Shown here: in pieces, positions 49,501 through 62,290 of the stretch
Layout of the letters: each line of letters begins with the position of its first letter
Numbering within the stretch: position 1 is the first letter of the stretch
NCBI RefSeq assembly: GCF_036370855.1
Contig: NC_088099.1
Coordinates: forward strand, 154,598,517 to 154,662,516
Length of the DNA: 64,000 bases
DNA from: Dromaius novaehollandiae
Lineage: Eukaryota; Chordata; Aves; Casuariiformes; Dromaiidae
Reading direction: 5' to 3'
The notes under the pieces: generated by a model
The model's database searches: none
Told to the model about the DNA's origin: nothing
The model's input: the letters and a program-made list of their open reading frames with translations, nothing else
Program-made: the position numbers and the translations under genes

Positions 49501-50711
49501 TGACTCATGCCAAGCACAGTTATATATTTAGTTTGTGTTTAAGTTTTTTAAACTTTTAAAGCCAAGAAATTATCTGAGCTGACTCTAGCTACTCTTTCAT
49601 GTTCTCAAGCCTGACGATAATCTCTTTCTGCTAAGAAAAATAAAATCTTTTCCCACCTGAGTAAATAGTTTAAGCAAGAAAGAAATTAGAGACATTCAAT
49701 TGCCTTATTGCTTCCTGAATCATCACCTTTTTTGAGGAGGAAAAGGTTTTTCAGTATGACTGCTCTTCTCACTACTCGGACTTTGTTTCAGACAAGCAGT
49801 GTCTAGCAAGTATGCACCGCAGGCAGAGGAAGTTTTGGAGACCAGCCCAGCAAGAATGTGGCTGGAATGTGTGGAAAACACAACAGAGATTTTTTTTTTA
49901 CATGGTTACTGATGAATATTCAGAATTTTCCACCCTAGGTGTTATGCTGGCTGGAAAAAAGGATGTTTCAATTTTTCACTAAACTCTCGCCTTTTGACTT
50001 TTGATTAAAAAAAAAAAAGATGAAAGGAAATGAATGAATAGAAGCTAAAAGGGTTTGATTCTGAAACATCCCTGGTGGCATCAGAGACATTTTACCCTAT
50101 GGCTTGCCTGCTTCTCTACTGGCAGGGTTCTCTAGCTTCATCTCCCAAACTGCACTGCCACACGCTCTGCCATGGTGTGCCATCTCTTCTTACCAAACAG
50201 CACAGAAAATGAGAACCTAACTATACTAGAGATTGGGGGAATGAACACCTGAGCTATGACTGCCACCACATGCAAGTGAAAAGCTTCCAGCTGTGAGAGA
50301 TGCCATGTTATTTCTTGTACGCTATAGCCACAAGCTTCTCAGCTGTAAAGCCTCCTCTTAAATTGCGTGGGCCTAACAGTCATTCTGGCTTTGGTGGAGC
50401 ACCAACTTCTTTTTTGGCTGCGTGTCTGTATTCTATACTGATTTTATTCCTGGAGACTGAAGCTGACTGGAACAGTCCACGTAGCTTCTGCCTAAATGAG
50501 AAAGAGCAGGAATTCATTAATCATGGCACAACCTGCTCATCTGCAAAGAGAGACACAAGGCACTCTGCACTGGTTCCTGGACTATGCAGTAACTCTGATG
50601 TCAAAATGCTTAGAGCTGATGTGTTTCCCAGCAGCAGCGAGCAACCTGGAACCTTTAACTTTTGGCTCCTATCCTGCTTTCTCATCTGCTGACAGGCAAG
50701 TGATAGAAGTA

Positions 50712-50763
50712 CTTTGAAGGATGTGGTGTGCTTTGAAGGATGTGGCATGCTCTGAAGGAGCAG
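50712..50763. repeat. Short tandem repeat, 19-bp unit
   Basis: Two full units beginning CTTTGAAGGATGTGG (50712 and 50731), differing at two positions near the end of the unit, plus a partial third unit from 50750. Confidence 0.85.
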
Positions 50764-51450
50764 AAGACCTGCTGATGAGCTTAGGGGGACATTGCATCCA
50801 GCCCTTTTCTGCCACAGAGACAGTTTTTGCAAAAGCAGATCCTTTGTAGGAAACAAGAAAAAATGATAAATGGGAAATCCTATGGTTTTCAGTGCTATCC
50901 CAGTGTTAAGCATCTGAGAAATGCCTGGGATGAGCTGAAGAGCTGTGCTCTGCCTGCAAAGGGGCGCATTACCCCTCAGTATGCATGAACATCAGTAACA
51001 ATTCCTCAGGAGTGCCAACAGGAGAAGAGTGTGAATGTGAAATTAAATTTAACGGCTCCCTGTGCCCTTTAAACTACACTTACAGAATTAAATGCAGAAT
51101 CAGGGATCATAAAAATGCTCTCTTAAAAAGAATAGTGTCTGGACTTTCCCATAGTACTTTCTTCACTGTGTTTTTTCAGAATTGATCAGTCACACTCATT
51201 TCTACTGAGTATTAGCAGAAAATAGTTGGTCAACCATTAGTGTCCTGCTGAGTTGCAATTGCAAGGATGTGACTGAAAGCTGGTATTAACTGTGACAGAG
51301 AGGTTTAAGAGTGATGTAGGCTTCAATATTGTATAAAAGATGTGAGTCAATAGAGTCTTTCAATAGTAGCCTAATGCTATTAATTCATATTCTCATGGCA
51401 CATCATAGAGTTTGTACTAGGCACAGCTTAAGTTTATATAGAAAAAGATG

Positions 51451-51600
51451 GTCTCAGCCCCCAGAATGCTGTGATCTAACTAGAGCAGGCAGATGAAGGA
51501 TGGGAGAGGAACCAAGATCTGGAAAATCAAAGTGATATTTCTGAGGTGACATCTGAAGTCAGTGGCAAAGGCTAGACCACAAACCAGCCTTCTCTGTGTG
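51451..51600 (+). mobile_element. CORE-SINE (MIR-type) relic
   Basis: GTCTCAGCCCCCAGAATGCT, then GATCTAACTAGAGCAGGCAGATG, then GAGGTGACATCTGAAGTCAGTGGCAAAGGC follow the order of old amniote MIR-like SINEs (counted-total phrase, then 'aggtcaca..caagtcagtggcagagc'). The copy is diverged and its ends are approximate. Confidence 0.5.
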
Positions 51601-54600
51601 TATGCTCTGATGCCCTGCCCAGGAACACACCAGTTAGCCCTTGTCTGTACAGACTGCATTGCATTAAAAAGCTACTTTAATATCACAAGAAAGAAGGAAG
51701 GAAAAGCTGCCTCTGTTGTCTACACCTGATCAGAGAGGAACCATCCTTAACAAAAAGGACACCAAACCAAAATGCACAAGAATAACACCAAACCAAAAGC
51801 TTCTGTTAAAGCTGCTACTGGGAGTGTGCACTGGACCACATCACTTTAGCTACCTTTAAACTCTACAGTTTATTTTTTAGTGTAATAGCCTCTTGAACAG
51901 ACTGATTTTGAAGACAATAAAAGCTGTGCCTTATTGGCTTGGGAGAGAGGGAAGGCTTATATAAAGGAGAAGAGATTTGCTTTCCACCAGCCCTGCATTG
52001 GATCCCTCACATAATGTTCAAGGAGAGAGGCTGTATAGTGACAACACGGTTAGTCAAGGAGACAAACAGGAATAAATACAATATCTGTCTTCATCCAAAC
52101 AATATAAAAAACATTTAAAATTTATCAGGGATATGTCCTTTCCCTTCTCTACCAAAAAAAAGGTATTGTAGACCTACCCAGTCATGCACATATTCTGAGC
52201 CTGGTCTGTGAGTATGAGTCACTTTTTTGAGTAGAAACAAGAAAAATGAAGTTTTCATTTTATGATCCACTAAATGGTGAGAGGAGACACCCTGTCATGG
52301 AACAATAAATTCAAACTTAAATCCTGAGGCTGGGGAAAAGATTTTATCCTTCCTCATGTAATTTTTCAAGCAACTTCTAAATTTCCCGAGTGTATTTTAA
52401 GCCTCAGCTGAGTGCTATTCCATCCAGTATTTGCCTGTATAATACTGTATTTTGTTTCATCTTTTCACTTCTTCTGTAATTTCAACTCTTCTGTAATACA
52501 GAAATGTCTTTTAATCAGGCCTGGGTTATTGTAATTGAGGTAATGCCCTATCGGACACCACAGCATGAAAAACCTACGTTCTCCTCAAGGAAGAGCAGTT
52601 TCAAAAGGAAATTTTGTCATCATTTTAGGACAAGGGCACAGAGGAAGGTAGCCCTGGCTTTCCAACCACTCTCTGCACAAACTCTTGCACATGGCACAGG
52701 CCTCCCTGGAGTCTCTGGGTCCCTGAGGAGTTCCTCCATCACCGCTTGGCTAGCTGAGGTGGCTTGGACAGTCAACCTCTGTTGGGCTTGCTAAAGGTCT
52801 TGATCCTGAACCCAAAATACTCAGGGGAATTGTGTTTCCCTGTTGTACTGTTGGGAAGACTTGAGACAGAGGCAGCCATAGGTTTCATTTCTCCTTGTCA
52901 TGCCCCTCCTTTCACGGTGAAGCCTGCTTGGAAATGACGTTGGCATTAGATGTGGAATGAGATTTCGGCTACTTGTAAAGCCATCTCTAGGGCTTGATAA
53001 GGATTTTCACTCAGGCATTTGCTGCTTACAGTGAACCCCAGGGATCAAATATGCTCTGCATGGCCACTGTGCAGAATCTAATTTACAGCTTTCCCTTCTC
53101 CAAAACATTGGCTTGGTGTAAGAGTGAGCAATAAAACACTGAAGAAAACATAATTAAAAAAATCAGTGGAATTACTAACTTCTAAAGAGCAGCAAAGCAC
53201 TAGGAAGTTTCTTTGATTTTTTCCACCAATTTATGTAACAAAACATTATAGAGGGGAAAGAATATAATCAATACTGAGTAACGTTATAGCTAGCTGTGCA
53301 GCAATTTAATGCTAGAAATGGATTAAGGTGACAGGAAAAGTCAATGCAGTCTTAAATTAAAGGTGGGAAAAGTCAATGAAAAGTCAAAGCTGGTTAGGAG
53401 TCCATGAAGGAATAGCGGCTAAAGCTCTGGTGAGTAAAAAGGGTCTCAGTAACCTTACCCCATTGCTATAACTCTACGTTTCATGTGTTCATTCAAAACG
53501 GTAACTGAGTATATGTTTGTTCTCAGTTTGAACTGCTAACCATTTGAATTCCGTGGGTTACTCTAAGGAGGATTTGCAAAAGGGGAATATTCTGTTTAGC
53601 ATCATTATCTTTACAGCATAGAAAGGCGGATTTTCCCTCTGCTTTTTATTTTTACATTAGAAATTTAAGCCTTCATTTTATTTTTTTTCCCCTGAAAGAA
53701 TCTAGAGAATAAAGTCACTGGAGAATAAACAGAATTATGACACTGTTAGTACCAGTAGAGGCACCAGTGGTTAACTGAGGGGGGGATATTTCTTGCCTGC
53801 AGCTTTAGCTTAAATTGTAGTTTTGCTTTTTCATGTTGAAAACAACAGTTAGGAGAAAAGTCCTCTGCATACAGCAGGAACACCTCTGCCTTTAATCTGG
53901 TGTGGCTTCACAGAATCTCTGACAAACCAAGAAAGCATAATGTGATGTCATTCATATTTCTTAAAAAAAAAAAAGCAGCTGTTGTCTCTGAATGCTGTCA
54001 TACTGCTTAAAAATACAAGCATTAAAAAATCATGCTGTGATGTTAAAAGACAATCCTAATGGGTCCCTGAAATTTCATATTATTACTGGAATGTAAGGCT
54101 GATCAAAAGAGAGTGAAAAATGTCATGGCCACTTTGTTGTGATTTTTTTGATGTTGTTTATATAATAAAAATCTCAAATGGTTGTTAAGATTTCAAAATT
54201 TTTTTAAACTTTGACCCATTGATAGTAAGAACTAGGTCTGTTTTTTACTAGTAACAAGGAAAAATCAGGAGTGCTAAAAGTATCTCACTTAAGGAGGAGA
54301 CTAGCAATAGCTAATCATACTGATGAGAAAGGGTGGCTTTTGCAATTTTGGCTGCTCGAAGTGATGCTTCAGTAGATTCTCCTTTTGAGGATGCTGGAGT
54401 TTTGAGCCTGGAGTGACAAGCAGCTACCTTACAATGCAAGGAGCTGGAAAATCTGCTTTGCTTCTCTTGCAGTTGCCAGTGCCTGTGGAGTCAGGCAGAG
54501 ATTTCTCTTGCTTTTAGCATCAGCCAGGCATGTAACAGAATTTCAAGGAACTTGAATCTCTTGCACCCACTGCTGCTATGTGAAAGGTTGTTTTTTCGGT

Positions 54601-57584
54601 GCAACTCACATTGGACTTTGCTACCTTGATGCTTAGCACTTACCGTGCTTGGTAGAACAGCTGTAGTAGTCACAAACTGTATGTGCTCTGCTAAACTAGT
54701 GTCTTTAACAAAGCTGCTTTACCTAGACTCAATCCATAGTGTGAAGCTGTCTGAATCTGCCCCCATCTTCCAGGAACAATAGGCGGTATTTCAAAACACA
54801 GTGCTTCGTGACACAAAATAACAGTGTGTCACACTGAAGTATACTTCACACTTTACCCCTCTTTCCACAGAAGACTGAACTTTCTGACAAATAATTGAAA
54901 TTTCTGCTATCACAGGACACAGATAATGAGGCAAAGCAGTTAGCGTGCTGGGCAGAAACTTTTCTGCTGCCAGTGTTCGATTCAAGCTTATAAACAATTC
55001 CTCACACCACAAGAGCAGGAGATAAAAAGAGCTGCAGTAGATCTCATCTTTCACTGTATGTTATCCTCAGTGACTCCTCTGACTGGCATGGCTGGATGCA
55101 CAATGACAAACAATGTAGGCTTTTACTCCAATGGTCAAAGAGCTCAATGCAGTCTTCATGTGCCTAATTCCCACAGGTACGTAGGAGAGAAGGTTTGCAG
55201 ATAGAGGTCTTCAAGATTTAGTTTGCTTGCTAATTTTTTTTCCAGCATTCTATTGATCATTAGCAAGAGTAGACACAGGAAAGACAATAAATGGACCACA
55301 GTCAAGTCATAAGCACCAATTTATTTACCTTTATTGTAGCGGAGTATGTGAAAGGTGTTTGAAGTCCATTGAAATTGTAGTGTTGTTCTCTATTGAAGAG
55401 AAATGCATACTGCTATAAGGAGATGAATAACCAGCAGAGTGACTTAAGTAGCAACAGTCACCAGACTGGATTCCTTGATGCTGGTTACATGAAATGACTC
55501 TTTAAAATGACCTATCCATACCTAGTTCTTTTTTACAGTGAAATCAAATACAGACTTTCCTCCAGTTGTAGTAGGTTCACCAACAGACTCATGGGGAAGT
55601 TGGGCTTAGGAAACCACCCTAGCTGAGTCATTTCTCATTCTGAAAACACTGTGAAATATAATGTGGCAGCCTCAATGATTACACTGACATCTTTCTTAAT
55701 AGAAATGGCATTTGCACCAGAAGTGTGTTTCACTCAGTCTTACATGCCTCATTCACAGCTGATCCCAGTGGCCTCTCAATGTTCCGGATGTCTTCAGTCT
55801 AGGGACCTCTGTGGGTAACAAATCTTATGGCTGAAACATGACACCAAGGCTGTCCTCTCTGACTTGTCCCTGACTATTCCAATAGCAGAGGGAGGAACCT
55901 GTCGCTCAAGGGCATTTTCAGTGAGCTTCAGACTCAGAAGATTTAAATTTTCTTACACTGTCCCCCCGTGGACCATGTGATATTGAACTCACTGAATTAA
56001 TGCTCATCCATAAGTCTGGTTTCACTGTGAGCAGTGTAGAAGTTTACATCTTACGTAAATGCTGATATGTTTGTCTGTGATTGAACCTAATAAGCACTGA
56101 CTGGGGAGCTCTTTTCGTATTGGGGAGCTCTTCTAGGCTCTGGTAAAATTTAATAAAGAAAGAGGTTATCCATCCAATTTTTAAAAGTTTGCAGAGACTT
56201 ACACACTCTCTATTCCTTGGAAAACTGCCAGAATCAATCTTAAACTCTTCTACACAGATTTGTTCTATGTAAATAAACATTTGTTTTTAAAGTTTCTTTG
56301 CCATGCTTACCACTCACCTTCCTTGCTGCTACTATATAGTCTCTTGCACTAGCTTCCATTTTTTAATGTGTCCCAAATAGGTAGCATAGCACAGTGCGCT
56401 CCAGGTGATATTTCACTGTGTCTCTGAGGCTGTGACAATGGGATCCTTGGCACCAAGTCATATCATCAGTGACAGTTTTGTCTTGCTCTCTCAAGTCATT
56501 CAAAAAGTATTGTACTTTTCTTGTAAGTGAATCCAGAAGAGCTGGCTTTGACAGAAATAAATGGGGCTATGAAAGCTGATTACTGAAGTATTTATCAATT
56601 TTAATTGTTTAATGGATGAAACAAAAACTAAAGAGGAAAGACATGCCAATTTTAAAGGGATGTTGCTTCACCAAATACAGTTTTGTGGAGATTTTGAAAT
56701 TCAGCAGTTTTTGAAAAGTCAGGTCTATCCTTCTGCTAATATTGTTCACATTTAACCTTGCCTTCCTAATCAAAATAAAATTGAATGAGTTTTCAGTCCA
56801 CAAATCCATCACATACACATGCTGTTCTAATCTTACTCACACACCAAGGGAATTTGGTTCTCTAGCTAAATCCCTAACACAACATAATACTGATAACTTG
56901 ACAGCTTATGTGACAAACACAGTCTATGCTGTTGAATCTGTATAGAGAGCGTGGGGAAAACCAATAAAATAAGAAGTAGGTTCATATAAGAGGGAAAAAA
57001 GTTCTGTGAATTATTCTGCTGTATAAATATTTCCTTTGGCTGTGAGGCATGTCAGTGTGGAATGAGATGAAGTGCTGAGATTAACCTCGAAAACAGACTA
57101 GTGCTTAGTTCTTAAAGGAAAACCCAGGTGTAATGTTCTCAAACCTTATTTGCTTCCATTCATCTCATTGATATATTTCCCTCAGACTTCAGCATAAGTA
57201 GGTTTCGTTGCAGCATAGTTTGTTATAAATTTTTATATTATTATGGTAGCACCAAATGGCCTCAGTCAGGTTCTCTGCTCCTTCTCAGCCCCTGAACTGA
57301 TAGCTGCTGCTGTAACACACAATCAGACACGGTATCTCTCCAAAGAGCTCCTGAAGATTTAGTCATCACCAGGGGAGATAGTGCTGTCATTCAGTCCCTT
57401 CCTTCTACCTCAGTGTGGTTCAGGTACTGTTCAGGACTATGAAGTCCCAAACAGCTCATGCTGATACCAAATGTAGGAGAAGTTAGGAGCAAGTTTTGCT
57501 TCTTCCCCCACTGTGGGGAAGAATATCTCAGAGTATGAAAACCACAAGCCATTGAATCAACCAGTCAAAATGTATCTTGTCAAT
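51601..57584. other. Intergenic, nothing recognised
   Basis: No coding exon, RNA gene or identifiable transposon was seen. Confidence 0.5.
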
Positions 57585-58060
57585 GTAGACTCATAGACTC
57601 ACAGAGTAATTTAGGTTTGACAGGACTTCTGGAGTCTTCTGCTCAAAGCAGGTCCAACTAGAGCAGGTTGCTCAGTGTCTTGTCTGGTTGACTTTTAGAC
57701 ATCTTCAAGGATGGAAGCTGCACAACTTGTTAGGTAAAATATTCCAATATTTGACTGCACTCATGGTAAGAAAAGTTTTCCTTATATTGAACAGGAATTT
57801 CTCATATCATGTCTGTTGCCTCTTGTCCTGTCTCTGCACACCCCTGAGAAGAGTCTGGCTCTGTCTTCTCTGCACCCTTCCCTCAGGCAGTTGTAGACAG
57901 CAGTAAAATCCCCTGAGCTGTCTCCAAACCCAGTTCCCTCAGCATGTCCTCGTATGCCATGCACTCCAGCCTCCAACCATCTTCATGGCCTCAGTGGGGC
58001 TCACTCCAGTTTGTCAATGTCTTTCTTATACTGAAGAGCCCAAAATCACAATCACAAATC
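57585..58060 (-). mobile_element. CR1 LINE, 3' fragment
   Basis: The plus strand reads GACTCATAGACTCACAGAGT, then AGAGCAGGTTGCTCAGTGTC, TCTTGTCCTGTCTCTGCAC and TGTCCTCGTATGCCATGC. This is the reverse complement of a CR1 3' end with 5' truncation and scattered substitutions. Confidence 0.9.
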
Positions 58061-60003
58061 CTTCACTAAAGGAATCAATTGGTAAAAAATAATGTCATTT
58101 CTGCAAGGACTTCTGGGGCTCTTATCACAATTTTTTTTAGTTTCATATCAGGAAATATCAATCTCAGCACCTAGATCTTGACAGGTTAAGAGGAATGTTT
58201 GTCACTGGAGTACAGACTTCCAAAACTGACCAATCTTCCTCATGAATTCTCATTGAGAGCTGAAGTGAAGGCCTTAGTATAATGTTTAATAAAAAGATGA
58301 ATAGTAACCCACATGAATTCACTGCAGTTGTTAATCTAATCCTTTTATGTGAACCAGCCCTCCTCCCTCAAGCATGCACTCAGAGCTTCATTACCTCTAC
58401 TCTTCCAAGCTTAACTGAGACAACCTATTCACAGATGAGGGCATAGCTTTTTCCAGTCAAAAGTTTACTGAAGGGACTAGAAGAGGCCTGATGCAGTATG
58501 CATGCTTCCACTATTTAAGTCAATGCCGTGTCTGTTTCTATAAGGCAAAGACTAATTATGAAGGGTACCTGTTCAGAAGATGCTATTCTTATTTTCTCAT
58601 TAATACCATTAGTAATTTCACCAATGTGCAGCTTCTGTGCAAGTAATAATGTCATTTTTATGTGTTCCAGCTTCGGAAACCCAAAGGATGTAGGGATTGT
58701 GTCTCTGAGAGTCCTGTCACAAGAGCTGATGGAACATCTCGTTCATCACTGGTCAGCTGTGCATGTTAGCTAATATTTGGTTTTCATGACCTTTTCTTTC
58801 ACACTGCATTCTGTAAATTTGAACAGTTGCAACATGCCTTTTGTCCCCTTCTACGTGAAAAAAACTCTCTGTGGAAATATTTTTCTCTTTAATTTTAAAG
58901 GCTTTTTCAGGACTCCCCTGAGGCGCTGTAGACTAGAGCAGCACCTTGGGACTGCTCTAAGCACTCTGCTTCCTTTTATGAATCAAAAAAAAAAAGGAAT
59001 TTTGATTCTAATTTAAAAACTCAAGCTGCAGGTAACAAACAATTATCTGTCATGGCTCCTATTTCAGGATGAAGTATACTTGACAGAAATTAAAAGAATG
59101 ATGCATATTTCTTCCCCAATATATCTTTTTTTATCTTTGTTTCTACTTTAAACTGGCTTGTTTCTCCAATAGAAAAGATGTTCCATCTGAGATAACAAAG
59201 ACAGGGCTGTTTCCTATTTTCCTGTTTTATAGTTTGCCAGCTATATTCAGTAATTCCAGTGCTGCTCTGTGCACTGATCTGATTCCATGCCTCCTGGGAA
59301 TTCTCAGTGTACTTGCATTCAAAGGCTGGACTGAGGATTCAGCATGACTTCTGCTTTTTTTTTTTCTTCTTTTTTTTTCTGGCATTAAGAGAAGGGCAAC
59401 TTTACTTCAGTTCAGAGGGTGGTGATTTTAATTGCTAGCACCTCAGGTAGCGTGAGAGCTGACCAGTGGGTAACCAGAGTGGTTTTGGCATTTGTGATCA
59501 GGAGGAGATGTCAATCACTTTGTTCCTAGGATCAGAGCAGCATGTTTACTGCTGTGTTGTGTGCTTTCTGGAACTTTGAATGCAGAACACTAGCATAATA
59601 TTGTTTGCATTATCACTGCATCTAACCATCACTGATAGCCATCACTGATGGCATACAGCAAATCTAGGGCTTTGCTGTGGCTTGTACAGTGGAGCTATCA
59701 TATGGTGAGGGTTTAGGACGCTGGCACGGTGGAGAAATCTTGCTGATTCTGCCCAAATGGCCCTTGGAAAATGTTAATCCAGGAAGCAAATAGAAGCAAT
59801 GTGTATGAGCTGTTTTCCAGCTCTGGAGAAAGAAAGGGACTGATGGACAGCACTGATGAAATGGCATTCTGCTACTGGCTATGTGGCAATGCTGGGTACT
59901 CAGGAAGTTTTCAGCTTCTGAAATGAGTTGAGTCAAGGTAGAATCTGTTTTTTATGTTTGTGAGAGAAGAAACTCTCAACCAAAAGCAAGAGAAAAGGTG
60001 TTC
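58061..60003. other. Intergenic, nothing recognised
   Basis: T-rich simple sequence lies near 59354-59380. No gene was identified. Confidence 0.5.
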
Positions 60004-60319
60004 ACAGAATCACAGAACGGTTGACGTTGGAAGGGAGAGTTCACCTGCTCCCTAGAGATGACCAACCCCCTGCTCAAACAGAGTCACCTAGAGCATGTTG
60101 CACAGGATTGTGTCCAGATGGCTTTTGAATATCTCCAGAGAAGGAGATTCCACAACCTCTCTGGGCAACCTGTTCCAGTGCTCAGTCACCCTCACAGTAA
60201 AGAAGCTTTTCCTCATGTTCAGATGGAACTGCCTGTGTTTCAGCTTGTGCCCGTTGCCTCCGTCCTATCACTGGGCACCACTGAGAAGAGGCTGGCCCCA
60301 TCCTCTTCACACCCTCCCT

Positions 60320-60769
60320 TCAGATACCGATACACACTGATAAGATCCCCCTCAGCCTTCTCTTCTTCAGGCTGGACAGGTCCAAGCCTCTTAGCCTTTC
60401 CTCATAGGAGGGATGCTCCAGTCCCCTAATCATTTTCATAGCCCTATGCTGGACTTGTTCCAGTAGCTCTTGTACTGGGGAGCCCAGCACTGGGCACAGT
60501 ACTCCAGACCTCATCAGGGCTAAGTAGAGAGGGAGGATCACCTCCCTCGACCTGCTCTTCCTAATACAACCCAGGATACCATTGGCCTTCTTGGCCACAA
60601 GGGCACATTGCTGGCTCCTGGTCAACTTGTTGTCCACCAGGACCCCCAGGTCTTTTTCTACAGAGCTGCTGTCCAGCAGGTCAGTGCCCAGCCTGTACTG
60701 ATGCACAGGGTTATTCTGCCCTAGGTGAAGGATGCTGCACTTCTTGTCGTTCTTGACATACTTTGCCAC
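60320..60769 (-). pseudogene. CR1 ORF2 C-terminal remnant
   Basis: An open frame of about 149 codons encodes the thumb and C-terminal end of CR1 ORF2, including DLGVLVDNKL and the terminal [11 protein letters not shown]. It has no catalytic YxDD motif because the upstream part is deleted. Non-functional. Confidence 0.9.
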
Positions 60770-61044
60770 CTTAAACCCCAGATGGGCCTTGGCCTTGGCC
60801 TCACCCTGCCTACTCAGACAACTTCCCTATATTCCTCGCAGGCTACCTGTCCCTACTTTCACCTTCTGTATACTTCCTTCCTGTGTTTGAGTTTTGCTGG
60901 GAGCTCCTTGTTCATCCATGCATGTCTCCTGCCCTGTTTGCTTGACTTCTTGCTCATTGTGATGGACCGTTCTTGAGCTTGGAGGAGGTGATCCTTGAAT
61001 ATCAACCAGGTATCTTGGACCCTTGTTCCTTCTAGGACCCTATC

Positions 61045-61850
61045 CTATGGGATTCTTCCAAGCAGGTCCTTGAAGAGGCCAAAGTCTCCTCTCCTGAAGT
61101 CCAGGGTTGTGATCCCACTCTTTGCTCTGGTCCCACCTCTCAGGATCCCAAACTCCACCAGATCATGGTCACTGTAGTCAATGTTGCCCCCAACCTTAAC
61201 ATCTCCAACCAGCCCTTCCTTGTTTGTAAGTATGAGGTCTAGCAGAGAACATCTCCTCATGGGTTCCTCTATCACCTGTGTCAGGAAGTTGTCATCGATG
61301 CTCTCCAGGAACCTTCTGGATTGCTTGTGTTGTCCCTCCAGCAGATATTGGGGTGGTTAAAATCCCCCATGAGGACCAGGGCCTGCAAACATAAAGCTAC
61401 TGGCAGCTGTCTGTAGAAAGCCTCATCTACTTCTTCCTCATCAGTTGACCTGCAGCAAACACCCACAACAGTGTCACCCATGTTAGTCTGCCCCTTAATC
61501 CTTACCCATAAGCTCTCAGCCAGCCCATCATTCACCCCTAGGCACAGCTCCATACATTCCCGCTGCTCTCTCATATAAAAGGCCACTCCCTCTTCTCACC
61601 CTCCTGGCCTGTCCTTCCTAATGAGCCTGTATCCATCCATTGCACCATTACAGTCATGTGAGCTACCCCACCATGTCTCCGTAATCGCAATGAGATCATA
61701 GCCCTGCAACTGCACACAGATATCTAATTCCTCCTTTTTATTCTCCATGCTGCAGGCATTTGTGCATAGGCACTTCAGAGAGGCATCCAAGCATGCTGAT
61801 TTCCAAGAAGGGGTGCAAGGGGTTTTCCCATAGCTTTGTCTTGTAGGTGC
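61045..61850 (-). pseudogene. CR1 ORF2 endonuclease remnant
   Basis: Three consecutive open stretches (61850-61596, 61586-61281 and 61275-61045) carry the apurinic-type endonuclease signatures ITETWW, GDFNHP and SDHDLV. The first two share a frame and are parted by one TGA. The third is in another frame, implying a small indel near 61280. Confidence 0.9.
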
Positions 61851-62149
61851 TGCATGCAAATGCTTGAGGTACCCACACTTAAGCCCTGTTTTGCTGATTG
61901 TGTAGTCCCTATAACTCTGAAATCTGTCAGGGCATATGCTGATCATTTTATGAACAGTCTCAGTCCAGTCAGTATCTATGACTATGTCTAAACAATAAAA
62001 GAGAAAGAAATTCACTCTGGAATAAACTGTTGGTGAAAGGTGTCTGTAATACACTGTTGGTGACAATTTGATCAACTCCATCTTAGTTTGAGGAAGACAT
62101 AGGATCCCTGAGCTGAATAACAGTGTGAGTGCCACTTGAACATTGACAT

Positions 62150-62290
62150 GTTCATTCTCAGCTCTAAGGAGTTATTATCCCTATTTCAGCTTATGGAGAA
62201 GTGAAAAGCACAGAAAATAAGTGATTTGCCCAAGGTCACAGTCAAAATGGATAGGAACTAAATCCTGATCTATTGAAATCAACCTCTGCA
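62150..62290 (+). mobile_element. MIR-type SINE relic
   Basis: TTATTATCCCTATTTCAGC, then GTGATTTGCCCAAGGTCACAG, then GGAACTAAATCCTGATCT match the order and wording of the MIR core (tattatccccattttaca, gtgacttgcccaaggtcaca, ggaatcaaacccaggtct). Confidence 0.75.

Larger units (their letters stand above)
45132..51450. other. 3' UTR (extent unknown) and 3' flank, no second gene
   Basis: Open frames are short and unsupported. The start of this stretch must be SLC30A8 3' UTR, but the cleavage site is not visible. A small tandem array lies at 50712-50763. Confidence 0.5.
60004..62000 (-). mobile_element. CR1 LINE with endonuclease region, internally deleted
   Basis: Reading the minus strand from about 62000 down: the ORF2 start region (LKCLCTNACSMENKKEELD), then endonuclease motifs ITETWW, ALVLMGDFNHPNICW and YSDHDLVEF. 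FKDLLGRIPWD and the linker after the endonuclease follow to about 60780. The sequence then jumps directly to the reverse-transcriptase C-terminus ([46 protein letters not shown]) and the 3' UTR. The catalytic core of the reverse transcriptase is absent. An in-frame TGA after DRPGG (61596) and a frame change near 61280 also break it. The boundary toward 62130 is approximate. Confidence 0.92.

Noticed and set aside
50300..50913. 130-codon frames on both strands
   Set aside because: Mutually overlapping, no domain, signal or homologue recognised, and part of the region is a simple tandem repeat.
59664..59936. Minus-strand 90-codon frame
   Set aside because: No similarity to CR1 or any protein known to me; likely chance.
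60058..60429. Plus-strand 123-codon frame
   Set aside because: It is antisense to the CR1 3' UTR and ORF2 end, so not a host gene.
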